Assembly (NCBI GenBank): GCA_016748015.1
Contig: JAAOMT010000518.1
Coordinates: 174,688-238,687, forward strand
Length of the DNA: 64,000 nt
Direction of reading: 5' to 3'
From: Geosiphon pyriformis
Taxonomy: Eukaryota; Glomeromycota; Glomeromycetes; Archaeosporales; Geosiphonaceae
The notes under the pieces are model-generated. The model searched no databases, had not been told where the DNA came from, and worked only from the letters and a program-made list of their open reading frames with translations. Numbering within the stretch: position 1 is the stretch's first letter; the number at the start of each line of letters is the position of its first letter. Below, piece after piece: positions 38,904-51,808 of this stretch. Both the position numbers and the translations under genes were made by a program.

Positions 38904-39645
38904 AGTGATAAAATGGCTCGATTATTAAGAAATTTAAAGAGTTTTGGAATGTGTAGAGGTGTTAAGGCAAACGTAAAATTTTATATTTTTTAAAATATCA
39001 TAAAAACCCGATAAATTTTCCCAAAATGGTAATTGAAATTGTCATGCAGCAATTTATGAGCATTACAGTCACAAATTGAAAAAATTCTTATGGTATACGG
39101 CCCTTTAAATCGGTATAAAACTGTATCACCAGCTTCCGGATAATATTCTGGGAGATTTACTTTTATTTTAATTGTTTATTCAATCTTCAAAACTCCATTA
39201 CTAAAGGTTGCTTTAAATAACAACTATACGAAATGGTATGGTCCAGTATAGCTGGCTGGGGTGCCTTTGGGTTTGGAGTTCGTGTGTTTGCCCTATGTCT
39301 TGAAGGCAGGCCGCCATTTGGTAGTAAGTTATCGCAAGTTTGTTTTATTAGCTATATCTGATTATGTAATTTTGAATGTGGAAAGTGGTTTCGGGTTATT
39401 AAGAAGGAATTGGAATTTGGACCATGTTTTAAAAATGTGGACATAAAAGGGCGTGAAGATTAGTGGGATATAAAGGGTATTTGAAGTTGACTATTAGGCA
39501 TTATCAAAACGAATGACATAAACGGTATGGCCACATTACGCAAGACCTGAATTGTATAGCACACTCATAAAGCAATACACCTGATCCACATCGAGGCATC
39601 CATAATCCCTTTCGCTTACTCTCTCAAACATTTTTTGTCGTAGAT
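38904..39645. other. intergenic
   Basis: 3' UTR of the kinesin gene and spacer. A short frame at 39261-39446 has no homology I recognise. Confidence 0.5.
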
Positions 39646-39858
39646 ATGAAAACACACATGGGACACGTGATCGTATTCGGTGCAATAGGATATTATTTAC
39701 ACGGAGTTGAAGAAAGACAGATGGCCGTGATTAAACGTCGAAGGGAAGAACTGATGCAACGTCGTGAGCGTCGAAAAGAAATTGAAGTGCGACGAGCTGC
39801 TTATATCAAAGAACATGGAATCCAGGAATGGGGTCCCCAAAGTGGTTGGGGTACATAG
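39646..39858 (+). CDS. small single-pass membrane protein, probably mitochondrial
   Basis: Seventy residues. Residues 5-19 (MGHVIVFGAIGYYLHG) form a short Gly-rich hydrophobic helix followed by a long, highly charged Arg/Glu helix (RRREELMQRRERRKEIEVRR) and a Trp/Gly end (EWGPQSGWGT). This architecture, a small N-terminal membrane helix with a charged amphipathic tail, is like minor subunits of mitochondrial ATP synthase (subunit e type) or complex I, but I do not recognise the family and no name is given. Coding bias and conserved-looking composition in an otherwise non-coding stretch support a real gene. A further 5' exon cannot be excluded. Confidence 0.6.
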   Translation: MKTHMGHVIVFGAIGYYLHGVEERQMAVIKRRREELMQRRERRKEIEVRRAAYIKEHGIQEWGPQSGWGT

Positions 39859-40310
39859 TTATCTAATGGGCTAAAAAATGTAATTTCACTCGTTTCAAGG
39901 ACATTATAATTGGAGAAATTTTCAGGAAGGGATTTCAAAAACGCTTTAATATAAACGAGTGCTTAGACCTTGTAATTTGTGATCGCAACGGAATCAGGCT
40001 TACGAATTACAATTGCAAGCAAGCATGGCAAGCGATATTCAACTGTAATTGATCACAATAAATTTCTAATTTATTTTATTTTTTCATTTGCCTGATTTAA
40101 AACTCAACTAAACATAAAATCTAGAAAAAGGGTATTTCTTGAGTCCTGATGTAAAAGGCCTTTTAGTGAGGATCCTACTGCAAGATACCCCATGAGCTCT
40201 TTCATCCAATAATTATACTATAGGACGTTTGAATTTGGACCAAGGAAAATTTTCCTCGTTGCTTTGCATTTTTTCATTTCGATCCTCGTCCTTTGAAATC
40301 CATTCTTCTG
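39859..40310. other. spacer between convergent genes
   Basis: 3' regions of the small membrane-protein gene and the RPL29 gene; nothing else seen. Confidence 0.5.
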
Positions 40311-40910
40311 TTATTCTGCCATCCTTTCTTCTCGACGTTTTCTTATAGCCAGAACAGTTCCCTATCATAACATGGAATTAGTGCATTAATACAAATATGT
40401 ATATTTTAAAAACACAGATCCCCGATCGTTTGAATATTTTCGTACCTTCTTAGCGAACCGTTGATTACGAAGGAATTTAGGATCAACCTATAAGAAAATC
40501 AATTTATTAAAATTTCCCCAAGAATAAAATTTCAAATATTCTTAATCCCCAAATATATTTTGATTATAAAAAAACTAAAAAATAACTTACACCCTTGAGT
40601 GAAGGGTACCGGTAGGTCTTTGGCTTCTTGATACCGTTTCGATGAGCCTTACGATCTATTTAAACATAAAAAAAAAGGATAGGGAAAGCTCAATTATCAG
40701 GTAAAAGGAGGCCCGAGACTTAACCCGAAGAGTTGGGCGTGAACAGTTGATAAGGCTAAAGTCAAAAACCCCCCCTCTGAAACCAAACGTCAATTTATAC
40801 ATACTTTGGTTATGGTTGGTATGGTTTTTGCTTTTTGCTGAGTGAAAGCAAAGTTGAAGTTACCACTATAATACAACTTCCAAAGAAACTAAGAGAAAAA
40901 ATATACCCAT
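40311..40910 (-). CDS. RPL29: 60S ribosomal protein L29 (eL29)
   Basis: A small basic protein of the large ribosomal subunit. Five exons: 40910-40907, 40837-40805, 40655-40591, 40487-40446 and 40361-40311, all GT-AG, giving 64 residues. Exon 1 holds only ATG plus one base (ATGG then GTATAT); the Ala codon is completed across the intron by CA of exon 2. The product starts MAKSKNHTNHNQN, continues RKAHRNGIKKPKTYRYPSLK, then VDPKFLRNQRFAKK, and ends with RKRREERMAE. This matches eL29 along its whole length (yeast 59, human longer). The start could not be found without the four-base exon, since an AG acceptor directly precedes the AKSKN codons. Introns in ribosomal protein genes of fungi often follow the start codon in this way. 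Confidence 0.95.
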
Positions 40911-41664
40911 TGTGTCTTATGCTGGTGGAAACTTTTCTAAACGTTTTTGCGATCAAAATTTCACATTTTTATATTTGCCACACTATCAAGCTTCAGAGAT
41001 TCACTGATCTGAATTTCTTATTTTTGACCTGCTAACATAATAAAATACCGCAATTTATCACAATTAAATAACTAAAATTGAAAACAATTAATTCATATTT
41101 AAATATTTCAAAAATACGAAATTTAAAATATTTTTTTATTTCAGTTTATGTAAATATAATTATAGCAAATTGCAAAATATTTACATTGTAAAATGGTTTT
41201 TTGATAATAAATATTTGATATTATTCCTTATTAATTTAAAAAATTAAGATAACAAGTAATTTTTATTAATTTTTAACAAAGATATAATAAAATTAAGATA
41301 AAAATTTAATTGGTATTAAAATATTCTTTGCATATTTTTAGAATTAATAAAGTTATGTGACATATATTAATAAAATAATATTTTACAAATAAATTATATA
41401 TCTGTTTTATTTTTCATTTGTTACTTTTATAATTTTTTTATTTATTAAATATTAAAAATATTTGAATTGAAATGTAATATTTTATAAATTATATTTTGGT
41501 TATTAATTTGTATAAATATAAGAAAAATTTTCAATTTGTTAATAAATAAAAAATTTTTAAAAATAAAAATCAAATTATTTAATTTTCAAACGGACGAATC
41601 ATGGGTGGTTGGCCGATAATCAAATAACAAAGAAATGCTGTTTGCTCGATAGTTTAAGGAAACT
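40911..41664. other. AT-rich intergenic between divergent RPL29 and FAH
   Basis: 41,040-41,590 is AT-rich with no coding frame; the rest should contain both promoters. Confidence 0.5.
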
Positions 41665-44012
41665 ATGAAATCTTTCATTGCTATAGCTGAAGAATCCCAT
41701 TTTCCTCTGGAAAATTTGCCTTATGGCATATTTTCGACTGTTGATTCTGTAAGTTGTGGGTAAATTATCTTGGGGAATGTTTTACCTGTATCCACAAAAA
41801 TTTATAGTAGGACATATATAGCCGGCGGTTGTCACCGAGTCTAGTTTCCACCACTCTTGCATGGGCCTAATAAGTTTGTACTAAAACTAGCGGCTACACA
41901 CCTTCTATAGCAGTGATGAATTCACATCCTTAATGATCAAGTGAAAATTATCTCGATCGCCAAATCTAATTTTTATTATTATCCATCAAAAGCCAAATCC
42001 ACGGGTAGGGGTTGCTATTGGAGATCAAGTCCTAGATCTAGCGGCTATCAATGACCTTTTTGAATCCAACCTTCCGCAGCTACCTAACCCACGTTCAGTT
42101 TTCACACAGGTCTTATCAAAAAATCTTTTAACCAATATAATATCAATTATATCAAATTAAATCCTTAAATTCTTCATACAAAATAAAAGTCCTCATTGAA
42201 TCAATTTATGTCACTCGGAAAACAAATCTGGCAAGCAACACGTAAATTCTTACAAAGAATTCTCGCGGCAGATAATTCCGAATTACGTGACAATCATCAA
42301 TTACGACAACGAGCATTTGTGCCACAATCTATGGCCACAATGTATTTACCGGCTTCCATTGGAGATTATACGGACTTTTATGCGTCAAAGGAACATGCGA
42401 CTAATGTGGGGTGTATGTTTCGGGGAAAGGATAATGCGTTAATGCCAAATTGGTGAGCTATTTTGTTGAATTTTTCTGATGAATTCATTTTTTATGATTA
42501 AAGAGCGCGTGTTGCTTTTTGTTGCACAGGGTACATTTGCCGGTTGGATATCACGGTCGATCTTCCTCAATCGTTGTATCAGGGACAAATTTAAAAAGAC
42601 CTAATGGTCAACGGTTGGTGGCTAAGGATCAACCACCCGTCTTTGGGCCATCATTGAAGCTTGATTATGAATTGGAAATGGTGGGGAATTTAGATTTTTA
42701 TGGCAAAAAAATGATGATTTTAGAATGGGAATAGTTTTTAACCAGTTTTAAGATCACACAAAAATCAGGCATTTTTTGTGGGCACAGGTAATCATCTTGG
42801 TGACTCGATTCCTATTGAAAAAGCCAAGGATCATATTTTTGGTTTGGTTCTCATGAATGATTGGAGTGGTGAGTAATTCAGTTTTAGACAAATATTTTGA
42901 AATCAAATTCAGACTTTACTGATTAGTATCTCGGCAATTTGCTTTTTTTAGCTCGAGATATTCAGTGTAAGTTTGAAAGGATCAATTGCTTTATACGTGT
43001 AAACTTCAATTAAATAATGTTCCAACTTTTTTTAAGCCTGGGAATATGTCCCTTTAGGTCAGTAATTTCTTTACTATTGGTTAGCAATTTCGAAGGTTGA
43101 TTTTTTATTCATTATGGATGTCCGATCAAATCGAATACCGAAAAGGTCCATTCCTTGGCAAAAGTTTTGGGACCACAATTTCGCCATGGGTTGTTACTCT
43201 AGATGCGTTAGAACCATTTATCGTTCACGGTCCTCATCAGGTATTTTAGTCTCCATTGATTTATTATATATTTGATTTCGATATATTCCGCATCTAAACA
43301 TTAATATTTTTCCCTTTTTGATTTATCGTCCATTGCAAATGATTCTCTTGCTTATAATCATTTCGTGTGTATATTACTAAGGATCCCAAGCCATTACCAT
43401 ACCTTCGCGAAGAAGGCCCTACCGCATATAATATTCATCTGGAGGCAAAGATGAAAGGTAAGAGCCTGAAGCAATTTAAACATTCATATGAATTATATAA
43501 GATACATTGACAGAAATTTTCAAATTGAAATTACCTTTTTTTCCTATAAGCCTCAAATAGTTCAGTCTACAAAACGTTAACACGGTCGAATCTTAAATAC
43601 ATGTACTGGTCAATTACTCAGCAATTAGCGCATCACACGGTGAACGGATGTAATAGTCGTTCTGGGGATTTATGTGGTACTGGAACAATAAGTGGCGAGG
43701 TATCGAAATTCAATTTTATTTATATATATTTGTATTTTTTATGCAATATCATTATATGCTAACTTGAAATATAAATTCCCTCAAAATTTGGATGCATGTT
43801 ACCCCTGATAGACCAAGGATGCGTACGGCTCGCTACTCGAACTCACATGGAATGGTGCAAACGAGATTCAACTCGATGAGGGGATCACTCGGAAATTCAT
43901 TGAAGATGGGGATGAGGTGTTGTTGACTGGATATTGTCAGGGTGATGGTTACCGTGTCGGGTTTGGTGAGTGTCTAGGTACGATTTTACCGAGTATTCCC
44001 AGGGCTATCTAG
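41665..44012 (+). CDS. fumarylacetoacetase
   Basis: Last enzyme of tyrosine and phenylalanine breakdown: fumarylacetoacetate plus water to fumarate and acetoacetate. Eleven exons: 41665-41748, 41993-42109, 42190-42452, 42530-42680, 42769-42868, 42952-42966, 43037-43057, 43146-43240, 43382-43457, 43551-43699, 43812-44012; phases close to give 423 residues, the usual size. Active-site positions known from mouse FAH are present: [16 protein letters not shown] with Asp, Tyr and the catalytic His, MFRGKDN (Arg), LELEM-type Glu pair before the exon 4 end, LMNDWSARDIQ (Asp), [10 protein letters not shown] (Lys) and GTISGE (Thr). Exons 6 and 7 are only 15 and 21 bases, both needed to restore WSARDIQ-x-WEYVPLG. 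Intron 4 has an odd donor, GTGGGG. Start ATG is the first in the conserved N-terminal segment. Confidence 0.94.
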
Positions 44013-44477
44013 TAAAACTATTACTCTGGCCGCCGATTGATTTTGGAAGGATGGCTATATTGAATTGAAAACTTTTTTATTTTTTTAATCATCATTGTGT
44101 TAATTTAGTTAGAAATATTTACTTGTAATTTGTTTAGAATACGATTTTCAAGAAAAATTTGTCTTGCTGATCCAAAATTGAGTCCTAGTTTTTTTTAACA
44201 CTAATTACTCGTTATGAATGAACCCAAGCGAGAATTATTGGGATCTAGCAACTGGTATACACGGCTTCATGAGTGAGCAATGAATAGATAATTTTGGAAA
44301 CCATGTATATCACAAATTATTATTTATTCCTTCCATCTGACATAATCAGTTGAAACTCAATGTTACTAGATTTTGATTTGGTGACAAATCTCGTGACCAT
44401 GAAGATACCGTCCATATTAATAAGATCTAACCCGAAAAATTTCCCACGATATTCACTTTTTACCTTTTCCTCACAGA
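44013..44477. other. spacer between FAH and the PLP enzyme
   Basis: FAH 3' UTR and the start region of the next gene; no other feature seen. Confidence 0.5.
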
Positions 44478-46760
44478 ATGCCCTCTCTTCAGTTGAATCC
44501 TCCAAGTGAACTAGGCTGCCCCATACCTGCTAATACGCCGCATGCCATTTCCGTTACATTACCCACTTGGAAAGATAATGTTGATTATGAGGAAGGTTGT
44601 GAGCGTGTGCTAAGTCGCATGTCAAGTGGTTATCCGAGATTTTTTATCCACAACTATATCAAAAAGGTTCGAAAAGGGCTTTATGTTTTTGTTTTTGGGC
44701 TCGTCATTTTAGGGATGAATGTCGAATTTCAAGAAAAAAACTTCTAATAATCAAATCAATATATTGATCGATGCTAATTGATGATTGTTTTTTCCTTTTT
44801 CCTTAGCTAATGGCACATTGTGAACAAAAGTTCGCAAAAGTCACTGAAACCTGTCTCCTATTTCCGTCTCGAAAAGTGGCCCAAAGATGCCGTGATTATC
44901 TGAAACAATATTATACATCGAATCAAATGTCATCATCTTTTGGAAATTCAGTTAATGTGTCACGTCTTGCAGAATTTACGGTACTTGCACCTACTGTTGA
45001 GCATAGAGACAGATCATTGCCCGGGGCTGTTACACTTTACGTTGTAATGTTTCCTAAGGACGCTTTTCCTATTGCTCAATCGTTTTGGCAACATACTGGT
45101 GAGGGAATATCATCTCGTCTGGCAGAATATGTGCTTCGTTTGCTCGAAACTAAAAAGCACGAAGAACAAATTCATAAAGAATTGATTAATCAAAGATCTC
45201 CATTTCGGAAACATTATTCTAATTCTCGAATTCCAACTGCTGTCACGCTTCAGAATTGTTCAGATTCATCCAGCAATTCTATAACCGCTCTTAACTCCCG
45301 CTGTGATGAGAATGGAGACCTTATAGAAAATGCAAATTTTGAGGAGAATTCATATGTTGAGGAGCGATATGGTCGTAATCTTTCAATTGGGTTTGCTGAT
45401 AAAGCAAAGATTGTATTGAAACGTCGAATTGCTGGTGTATTAGGCGTGGAGGATGTTGTAGAAGACTTAGAGGATATCGCATTAAAGAACATTGAAAACC
45501 AATCTGAACGTGATGTTTTTGGAGTTTCAGAGGATGATGTATATCTTTATCCATGTGGGATGAGTTCGATCTTTCATGCTCATCGATGCTTACTTGCCTC
45601 TTTTACAGCTAACAAGAGTGTTTGTTTTGGGTAAGTGAATTTATTTCATTTCATCAAATTACTCATTTTCCTTTTTGATCTATCACATTATTTTGTCCTT
45701 TTACGATTTTCAAATTCAGATTATATTTCATTTGATAGTTTTCCTTATGTTGATACTTTGAAAATTTTGCAAAAATTTGGACCTGGCTGCCACTTCTTTG
45801 GCCATGGTTCTAGCACGGACATTGACGCACTTGAAGATTTGCTCCATTCAGGCGAAAAAATACTGGGTCTATTTTGTGAATTTCCTTCAAATCCTTTATG
45901 TAAATCTCCCGATTTAAAACGTTTACGGACTTTGGCAGATCGATATGATTTTTTAATTGTGGTGGATGAGACTATTGGCAATTTTGTTAATGTTAAAGTT
46001 TTAGAATGGGCAGATATGATTGTTACTAGCCTTACAAAAATTTTTAGTGGAGATTCTAATGTTATGGGAGGAGGGTAGGTATCATTCAAGGTTTTATTAA
46101 AATTTTCACATCCATCAAGTTGGATCATCATTTTTCATAAACACCATCCTATTTTAAGATTAATATTAAATCCTCAACGACGGCATTACAAGAAACTAAA
46201 GGAGACCTTGAAACTGGAATACGAAGATCTTTTTTGGGCTGAAGATGTGATATTTTTGGAGCGAAATTCTCGTACATTTCGAGAGCGTATCGCGAAAATA
46301 AATGCGAATGCCGAAAGTTTATGTGACTTTTTGTGTAAGAGTCCCAAAGGTTAGTCAAAACGGTTAAAAAATTTGAAGAAATCGCATTGTGAAATAATAA
46401 GCATATTGACTTATTTCTATTTCAGTTAAGAAAATCTATTATCCAAAACTCATAACTTCAGAAATTTATTCACAATATATGAGGACGAAAGGCAGCTATG
46501 GGGGCTTATTTTCTGTTACTTTTCATAATGATCTCGCCTCTCAACAATTCTTTGATGCTCTTCCAATTGCAAAGGGACCATCACTTGGCACCAATTTCAC
46601 CTTAGCATGCCCATACACGATCTTAGCCCATTATATGGAACTAGATTGGGCTGCTAAATTCGGTATTGAAAAAGGACTTATTCGAGTGAGTGTGGGATTA
46701 GAAGACAAAGAGAAACTGCTTGCAACATTTCAAACTGGCTTAGATGCTATCAAAATTTAA
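44478..46760 (+). CDS. cystathionine gamma-synthase-like PLP enzyme (Str2-type)
   Basis: Cys/Met-metabolism PLP enzyme of the long fungal Str2 class, which joins cysteine to an activated homoserine to make cystathionine. Five exons: 44478-44666, 44807-45630, 45739-46074, 46159-46349, 46426-46760, giving 624 residues (yeast Str2 is of similar length). The N-terminus has [20 protein letters not shown] and the fungal [10 protein letters not shown] block. The PLP domain shows [22 protein letters not shown] then [32 protein letters not shown] (Asp pairing with the PLP pyridine nitrogen) and [10 protein letters not shown] with the PLP-binding Lys. The C-terminal domain ends with [16 protein letters not shown]. 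Intron 1 uses a weak donor, GTTCGA; without it the reading frame would stop in the intron. The following Fanzor relic begins about 390 bp downstream. Confidence 0.9.
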
Positions 46761-47144
46761 AAAGGATAATGAAGTATCCGAATCGAGAACATTCTGGAAA
46801 ATTATTATTATAACAAATTGTAATAGCTTGGTTTTGCCGTGATTCCGGACGATTAAACCTTTATTATTCCAAATAATATTGAATCGAAGATTTTTAAAAC
46901 ACGATTCGATCGATTGTTCTATAACATAAAATGGGAAAATTTCGCTTGTGCAATGGCAACTGTCACGTGATATTTTTCATTATTGTGCGAGCTTTTGTAA
47001 TTGTACTTAAATGGAGTACGATATGAAGTTATGAAATGCTCATCATAATAATTACAACCTACAACAGGGAAACAAATTAGCTGCGGATCAGGTTTAAAAC
47101 CACCATCAGCGGATGGATTATAATACATCAATAACACGCAATAC
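46761..47144. other. 3' UTR and spacer
   Basis: Nothing coding seen; a minus frame at 47137-46919 is not protein-like. Confidence 0.45.
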
Positions 47145-47790
47145 TAACCATTGCTATGTAACGCCTATCATTTCCTGCATCACTGGGACCAAGGTTCCTC
47201 CGGGAAACCCAAACGGATGGCTCTGTTCATGCAGTCTCCAGTGATCCCGGCGTCCGTACACCTTTTAAATACTTTCCCATGAAAGGTGTAGGCAAGATTG
47301 GCATTCTATTAGACTTATGGCTCGCGCTTGCAAGTGCTTGGACGATCTCACCTCCGAAAAGGAGAACTTAAGAATAAAATGGCCAGATGATTTTTCGGAT
47401 GCGGGGAAAAGCTATACAATTCTAAAGTAAAAATTCACCAGGAATCGATTAGATTCTTTACCCGCGAATTCATTCCTCCTTTTGAAGTGTCGGACATGGT
47501 GAATCGCAAGACAAGAAAAATTACCCGAAAAACTGTCCGGAAAATGCTTTGTTCGGCCATTATTCCTGTCGATAACTTCTGATCAGCAAGGCCGAGAAAT
47601 TAGGTCGTGTTATTATTCGGAACGAAGCTTCAACATCCAAAACTTGTAGTCAATGTAGCAAAATCTAAAGAATCGAAGGGTTTGAAGCGTAAAACGGCCG
47701 GAACTGTGGGATTGTGATAAATAGAGATGAAAATGGCGTTCGAGAGATCTTCCTCCGGGCATTACTTGATGCTGTTTTTGTGTCTGGTAT
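47145..47790 (+). pseudogene. Fanzor/TnpB-like nuclease, C-terminal half (inverted)
   Basis: Plus-strand pieces in different phases give the RuvC and zinc-ribbon landmarks of OrfB/Fanzor RNA-guided nucleases: HAVSSDPGVRTPF (RuvC-I Asp) at about 47220, IPPFEVSDMVNRKTRKITRK at about 47480, GRVIIRNEASTSKTCSQC (RuvC-II Glu with the first Cys pair of the ribbon) at about 47620, and NCGIVINRDENGVREIFLRALL (second Cys and RuvC-III) at about 47705-47770. Several frameshifts and stops lie between them (for example TAA and TAA in the ribbon), and one ribbon Cys appears lost. The N-terminal half is not upstream; it is on the other strand immediately to the right. Eukaryotic Fanzors occur in fungi and their giant viruses; here the gene is dead. 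Confidence 0.82.
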
Positions 47791-48800
47791 ACCCAGATAA
47801 ATTTCCACTCATTAGTTTTGCGATAGTAGGTGAGCTTGCCATCCAACATTATCTCGGGAGGAACGGGGCACCCATTATTATGCCTCTTTTTTTTGAAATT
47901 AAGGGGTAATAAAGCACGCATGTCATTATCCAAAATAGTGGTAGGCTTATAACGATGTGTAGTAAGCATCGACGGATTACAAAGATGAATGATATAGAAA
48001 CATTCAATGTGGATTTTGGAAACTTCTAGCACAAGTTGTCATTGTTTGTCACAAATTTTTCTAGATTGAGTGTGCTAATAGACCTTGCCGATTCGGATTA
48101 CGCCTAATTACTTCTTCCCTAGCAAGGAATGTTTGATCGATTGCCTGATCGATAATATTCGCAGGCGCCTCCGAAGCAACAGTCTGAGAACACAGAACAG
48201 TTCGTATGAAATTGCGCTCGCCCCATATTAGCTATTTGGAGTTTCTTGTCTTCGTGCTCATTACCTCTTTTCCTGCCCGAACATTTGTGTAAAGCTCAAG
48301 TTTATCTTTGATGGGTTGAGGCTTTACCCAACCCTGTTTTGATTGATCGATATGGAAATTTTTGTACAAAAGCGCGATGTTGACAACAGTATTGGTAATG
48401 TTGTCAAGCCCAACCACCGCTTCAAGGGCTGCTTTGAGGATGGTTCGGATACACCTTGATTGACAGTGTACAGTTGAGAGTATCTTCCATCTTCTGACAT
48501 TCGCGACGAGCTACTTTCGCTTTTCCCTTACGCTTTTCCTCTGTTCTAACGCTATCGTCAATGGGGAGCAGCTCTCCTTCCCCGTATGCGACAAATAAAG
48601 ACCGTGTTAATGGTAAGAATTAATGTCTTATAAGAGTTCATGCTCTTCAGAGGTTGCATTGTTGAAGAGAATCAGAATGAAGGAAAAAGATGTATTAGAA
48701 AAGTCAATCACTGTGGATGACCAGAATTTCTGGCACCATTCCGCGGCTTGTTCGTTCGAAAAGGAGTTGCTTTTTGTTGCTCGAAATCCTTCTTTTACTG
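47791..48800 (-). pseudogene. Fanzor/TnpB-like nuclease, N-terminal half
   Basis: On the minus strand, fragments in changing phases run from about 48560 down to 47800: NCTLSIKVYPNHPQ (a helix-turn-like start of the wedge domain), LEAVVGLDNITNTVVN, FIRTVLCSQTVASEAPANIIDQAIDQTFLAREE, and PLNFKKKR then LDGKLTYYRKTNEWKFIWVY just before the junction. The last piece corresponds to the strand segment that normally leads into the RuvC-I DPGVRT block, but what follows is the inverted C-terminal half. The region 48800-48560 may hold more N-terminal residues (NSFSNEQAAEWCQKFW) with low certainty. Frameshifts and stops show it is a pseudogene. Confidence 0.65.
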
Positions 48801-49305
48801 CGCACTAGAGACACGGATATAATCTTATTATCAGAGGTGGTGGGAATGGTATCAGCATTTTGAAACGTTTAGCTCAGGTGAGAAGGTATTTATTTTCGCG
48901 ATTTTGAACCTGATAAGCATTACTAAGCGACTAATTATTGATAGGCATTTATAAGCAAATTTTTTTGCTGTTTACTTTTACCTGGAATGAGTTACTTACA
49001 AGAGCAAGTCAATCATCACTAAATCACATCACAAGCACATCAATTCTCAAAAACGTTGAATGGTTCAGCGCAGAAGCAAAATTCAACTACCACTAAAACG
49101 GTGTACGAAATTAGCACCCTAAAAAAGCACCTCAAAAAGGTGGGTTTCCCTTCAATAAGTTCCCTCTCAAACTGGTCGTCACTCTGCTCCGCACGCGCTC
49201 TAATAACTTACACAAAGACTCGAAAATTTTCTCCACATTGGTCTCATCTCTTCTATATACTTTTACCGACACACAGACTCTTTATAAAACCTTACTTTTA
49301 ATATA
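48801..49305. other. upstream region of the E2 gene
   Basis: No coding sequence recognised. A short frame at 49056-49301 is likely 5' UTR or promoter of the ubiquitin-conjugating enzyme gene. Confidence 0.5.
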
Positions 49306-50643
<1,338 letters not shown>

Positions 50644-51808
50644 CCTGGTGAATAAATTAAAAGGACCAAGGCCGCTAAAGATAGCCAAAATGCACAAGAG
50701 TTTATTGCGGGTTAGCTTCACCTATTTATCCTTTTATGCATTAGTGGCTCTATATGTTTCTATAGCATTATCTGAATCTTGAGCCATGATTTTTACTTCA
50801 CTTCTTCCTTTGTACCTTTCAAATCGATTTCTCTATACCTGTTTGCCGTTCCTGCACTTTTTCTTTGGCTATCTTTTGTGTTTGCATGGCGGGGCAATTG
50901 TGTTTGTGAGCGGGGGATAAACTGGATGATTGCCGATACTCTTTGTTGTTTGTTGCTCAATGTGTTCTATCATCATTTCTATATAAATTCCTTTTTTATT
51001 TTCAATCAATAAACTTCCTTGTATCTATGCTAATGGCCCGTTTCTTGAATTTATTGTGACAAAGTCTTGGAAGTCCAATTTACCCGCATTTTACGATTTG
51101 GTTGAAGAATCGTTCCAATGGGTCTATTGGCTACTAGTTTCTGTTTTGGTAAGTAAAATCCTATTCGTCGATTTCATCTAGAAAGGTGATATAACCCTAG
51201 GGCTTTGTAAGATTGTTTTTTGAGAGTATCCTTGTGGATTCATGTTTGCGAATCTCATCTTTAAGAGATTATTTGTCCTACGTATTCGAAATGGTTGAAG
51301 TGCCCGATCTTGGAAACATGAGATATTATTGAACAGTTTTTTTTGTTTGGTTGTATGACGATTGAATATGTTTAATGTATGGGAATATAGCAAGATTCGA
51401 AAGGGAATAAAAAAAAAGAATATTCTTGATCATCTGATCAAAAGATTACTGGGAGATTATTCTCTTTGTTAATTCCATATATTTTCTTTAGACGGTACTG
51501 GCCGAACGGGTAAAACCTTTCTTGTTTTGGTTGCCAAATTAATTTCTTTAAATACTTTGTCAAATACCGAGCATATTTCCCTTTTTAGACTTTTCAAGAA
51601 TACCCTAAAAATGGTACACTGTTTCTTAATGTAATCAAGACTTTAGACTTTAAATAGAACAGACTCGATTTATTAGTCAAATTCAACATTCAATTGGTAA
51701 TTGGTATGAGGGTTCAATGGATGAGTTCATCAATGAAGCCGAGATCTTACATAAGAAAAAATTTAAAAAAGTTCACAAGCTGGCTTTTAATATTATCACT
51801 ACTTCCAA
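50644..51808. other. unassigned region with orphan exon-like pieces
   Basis: Three protein-like pieces are seen on the plus strand: 50688-50780 (MHKSLLRVSFTYLSFYAL, membrane-like), about 51030-51150 (NGPFLEFIVTKSWKSNLP then VYWLLVSVL with a GTAAGT donor), and 51492-51640 with a P-loop-like GTGRTGKTFLVLVAKL after a TTTAG acceptor. A further piece, 51660-51813, reads TRFISQIQHSIGNWYEGSMD and ends in TGA overlapping the next start codon (ATGA). They may be exons of one unrecognised gene or debris. I could not assemble a phase-consistent model. Confidence 0.4.

Noticed and set aside
41665..46760. FAH and the PLP enzyme as a functional cluster
   Set aside because: They serve different pathways (tyrosine breakdown and sulfur amino acids), and the other neighbours are unrelated housekeeping genes; adjacency alone is not evidence.
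47613..48032. 139-residue minus-strand frame as a gene
   Set aside because: Its second half is antisense to the zinc-ribbon part of the Fanzor relic; only the first part (to about 47800) is genuine relic coding sequence.
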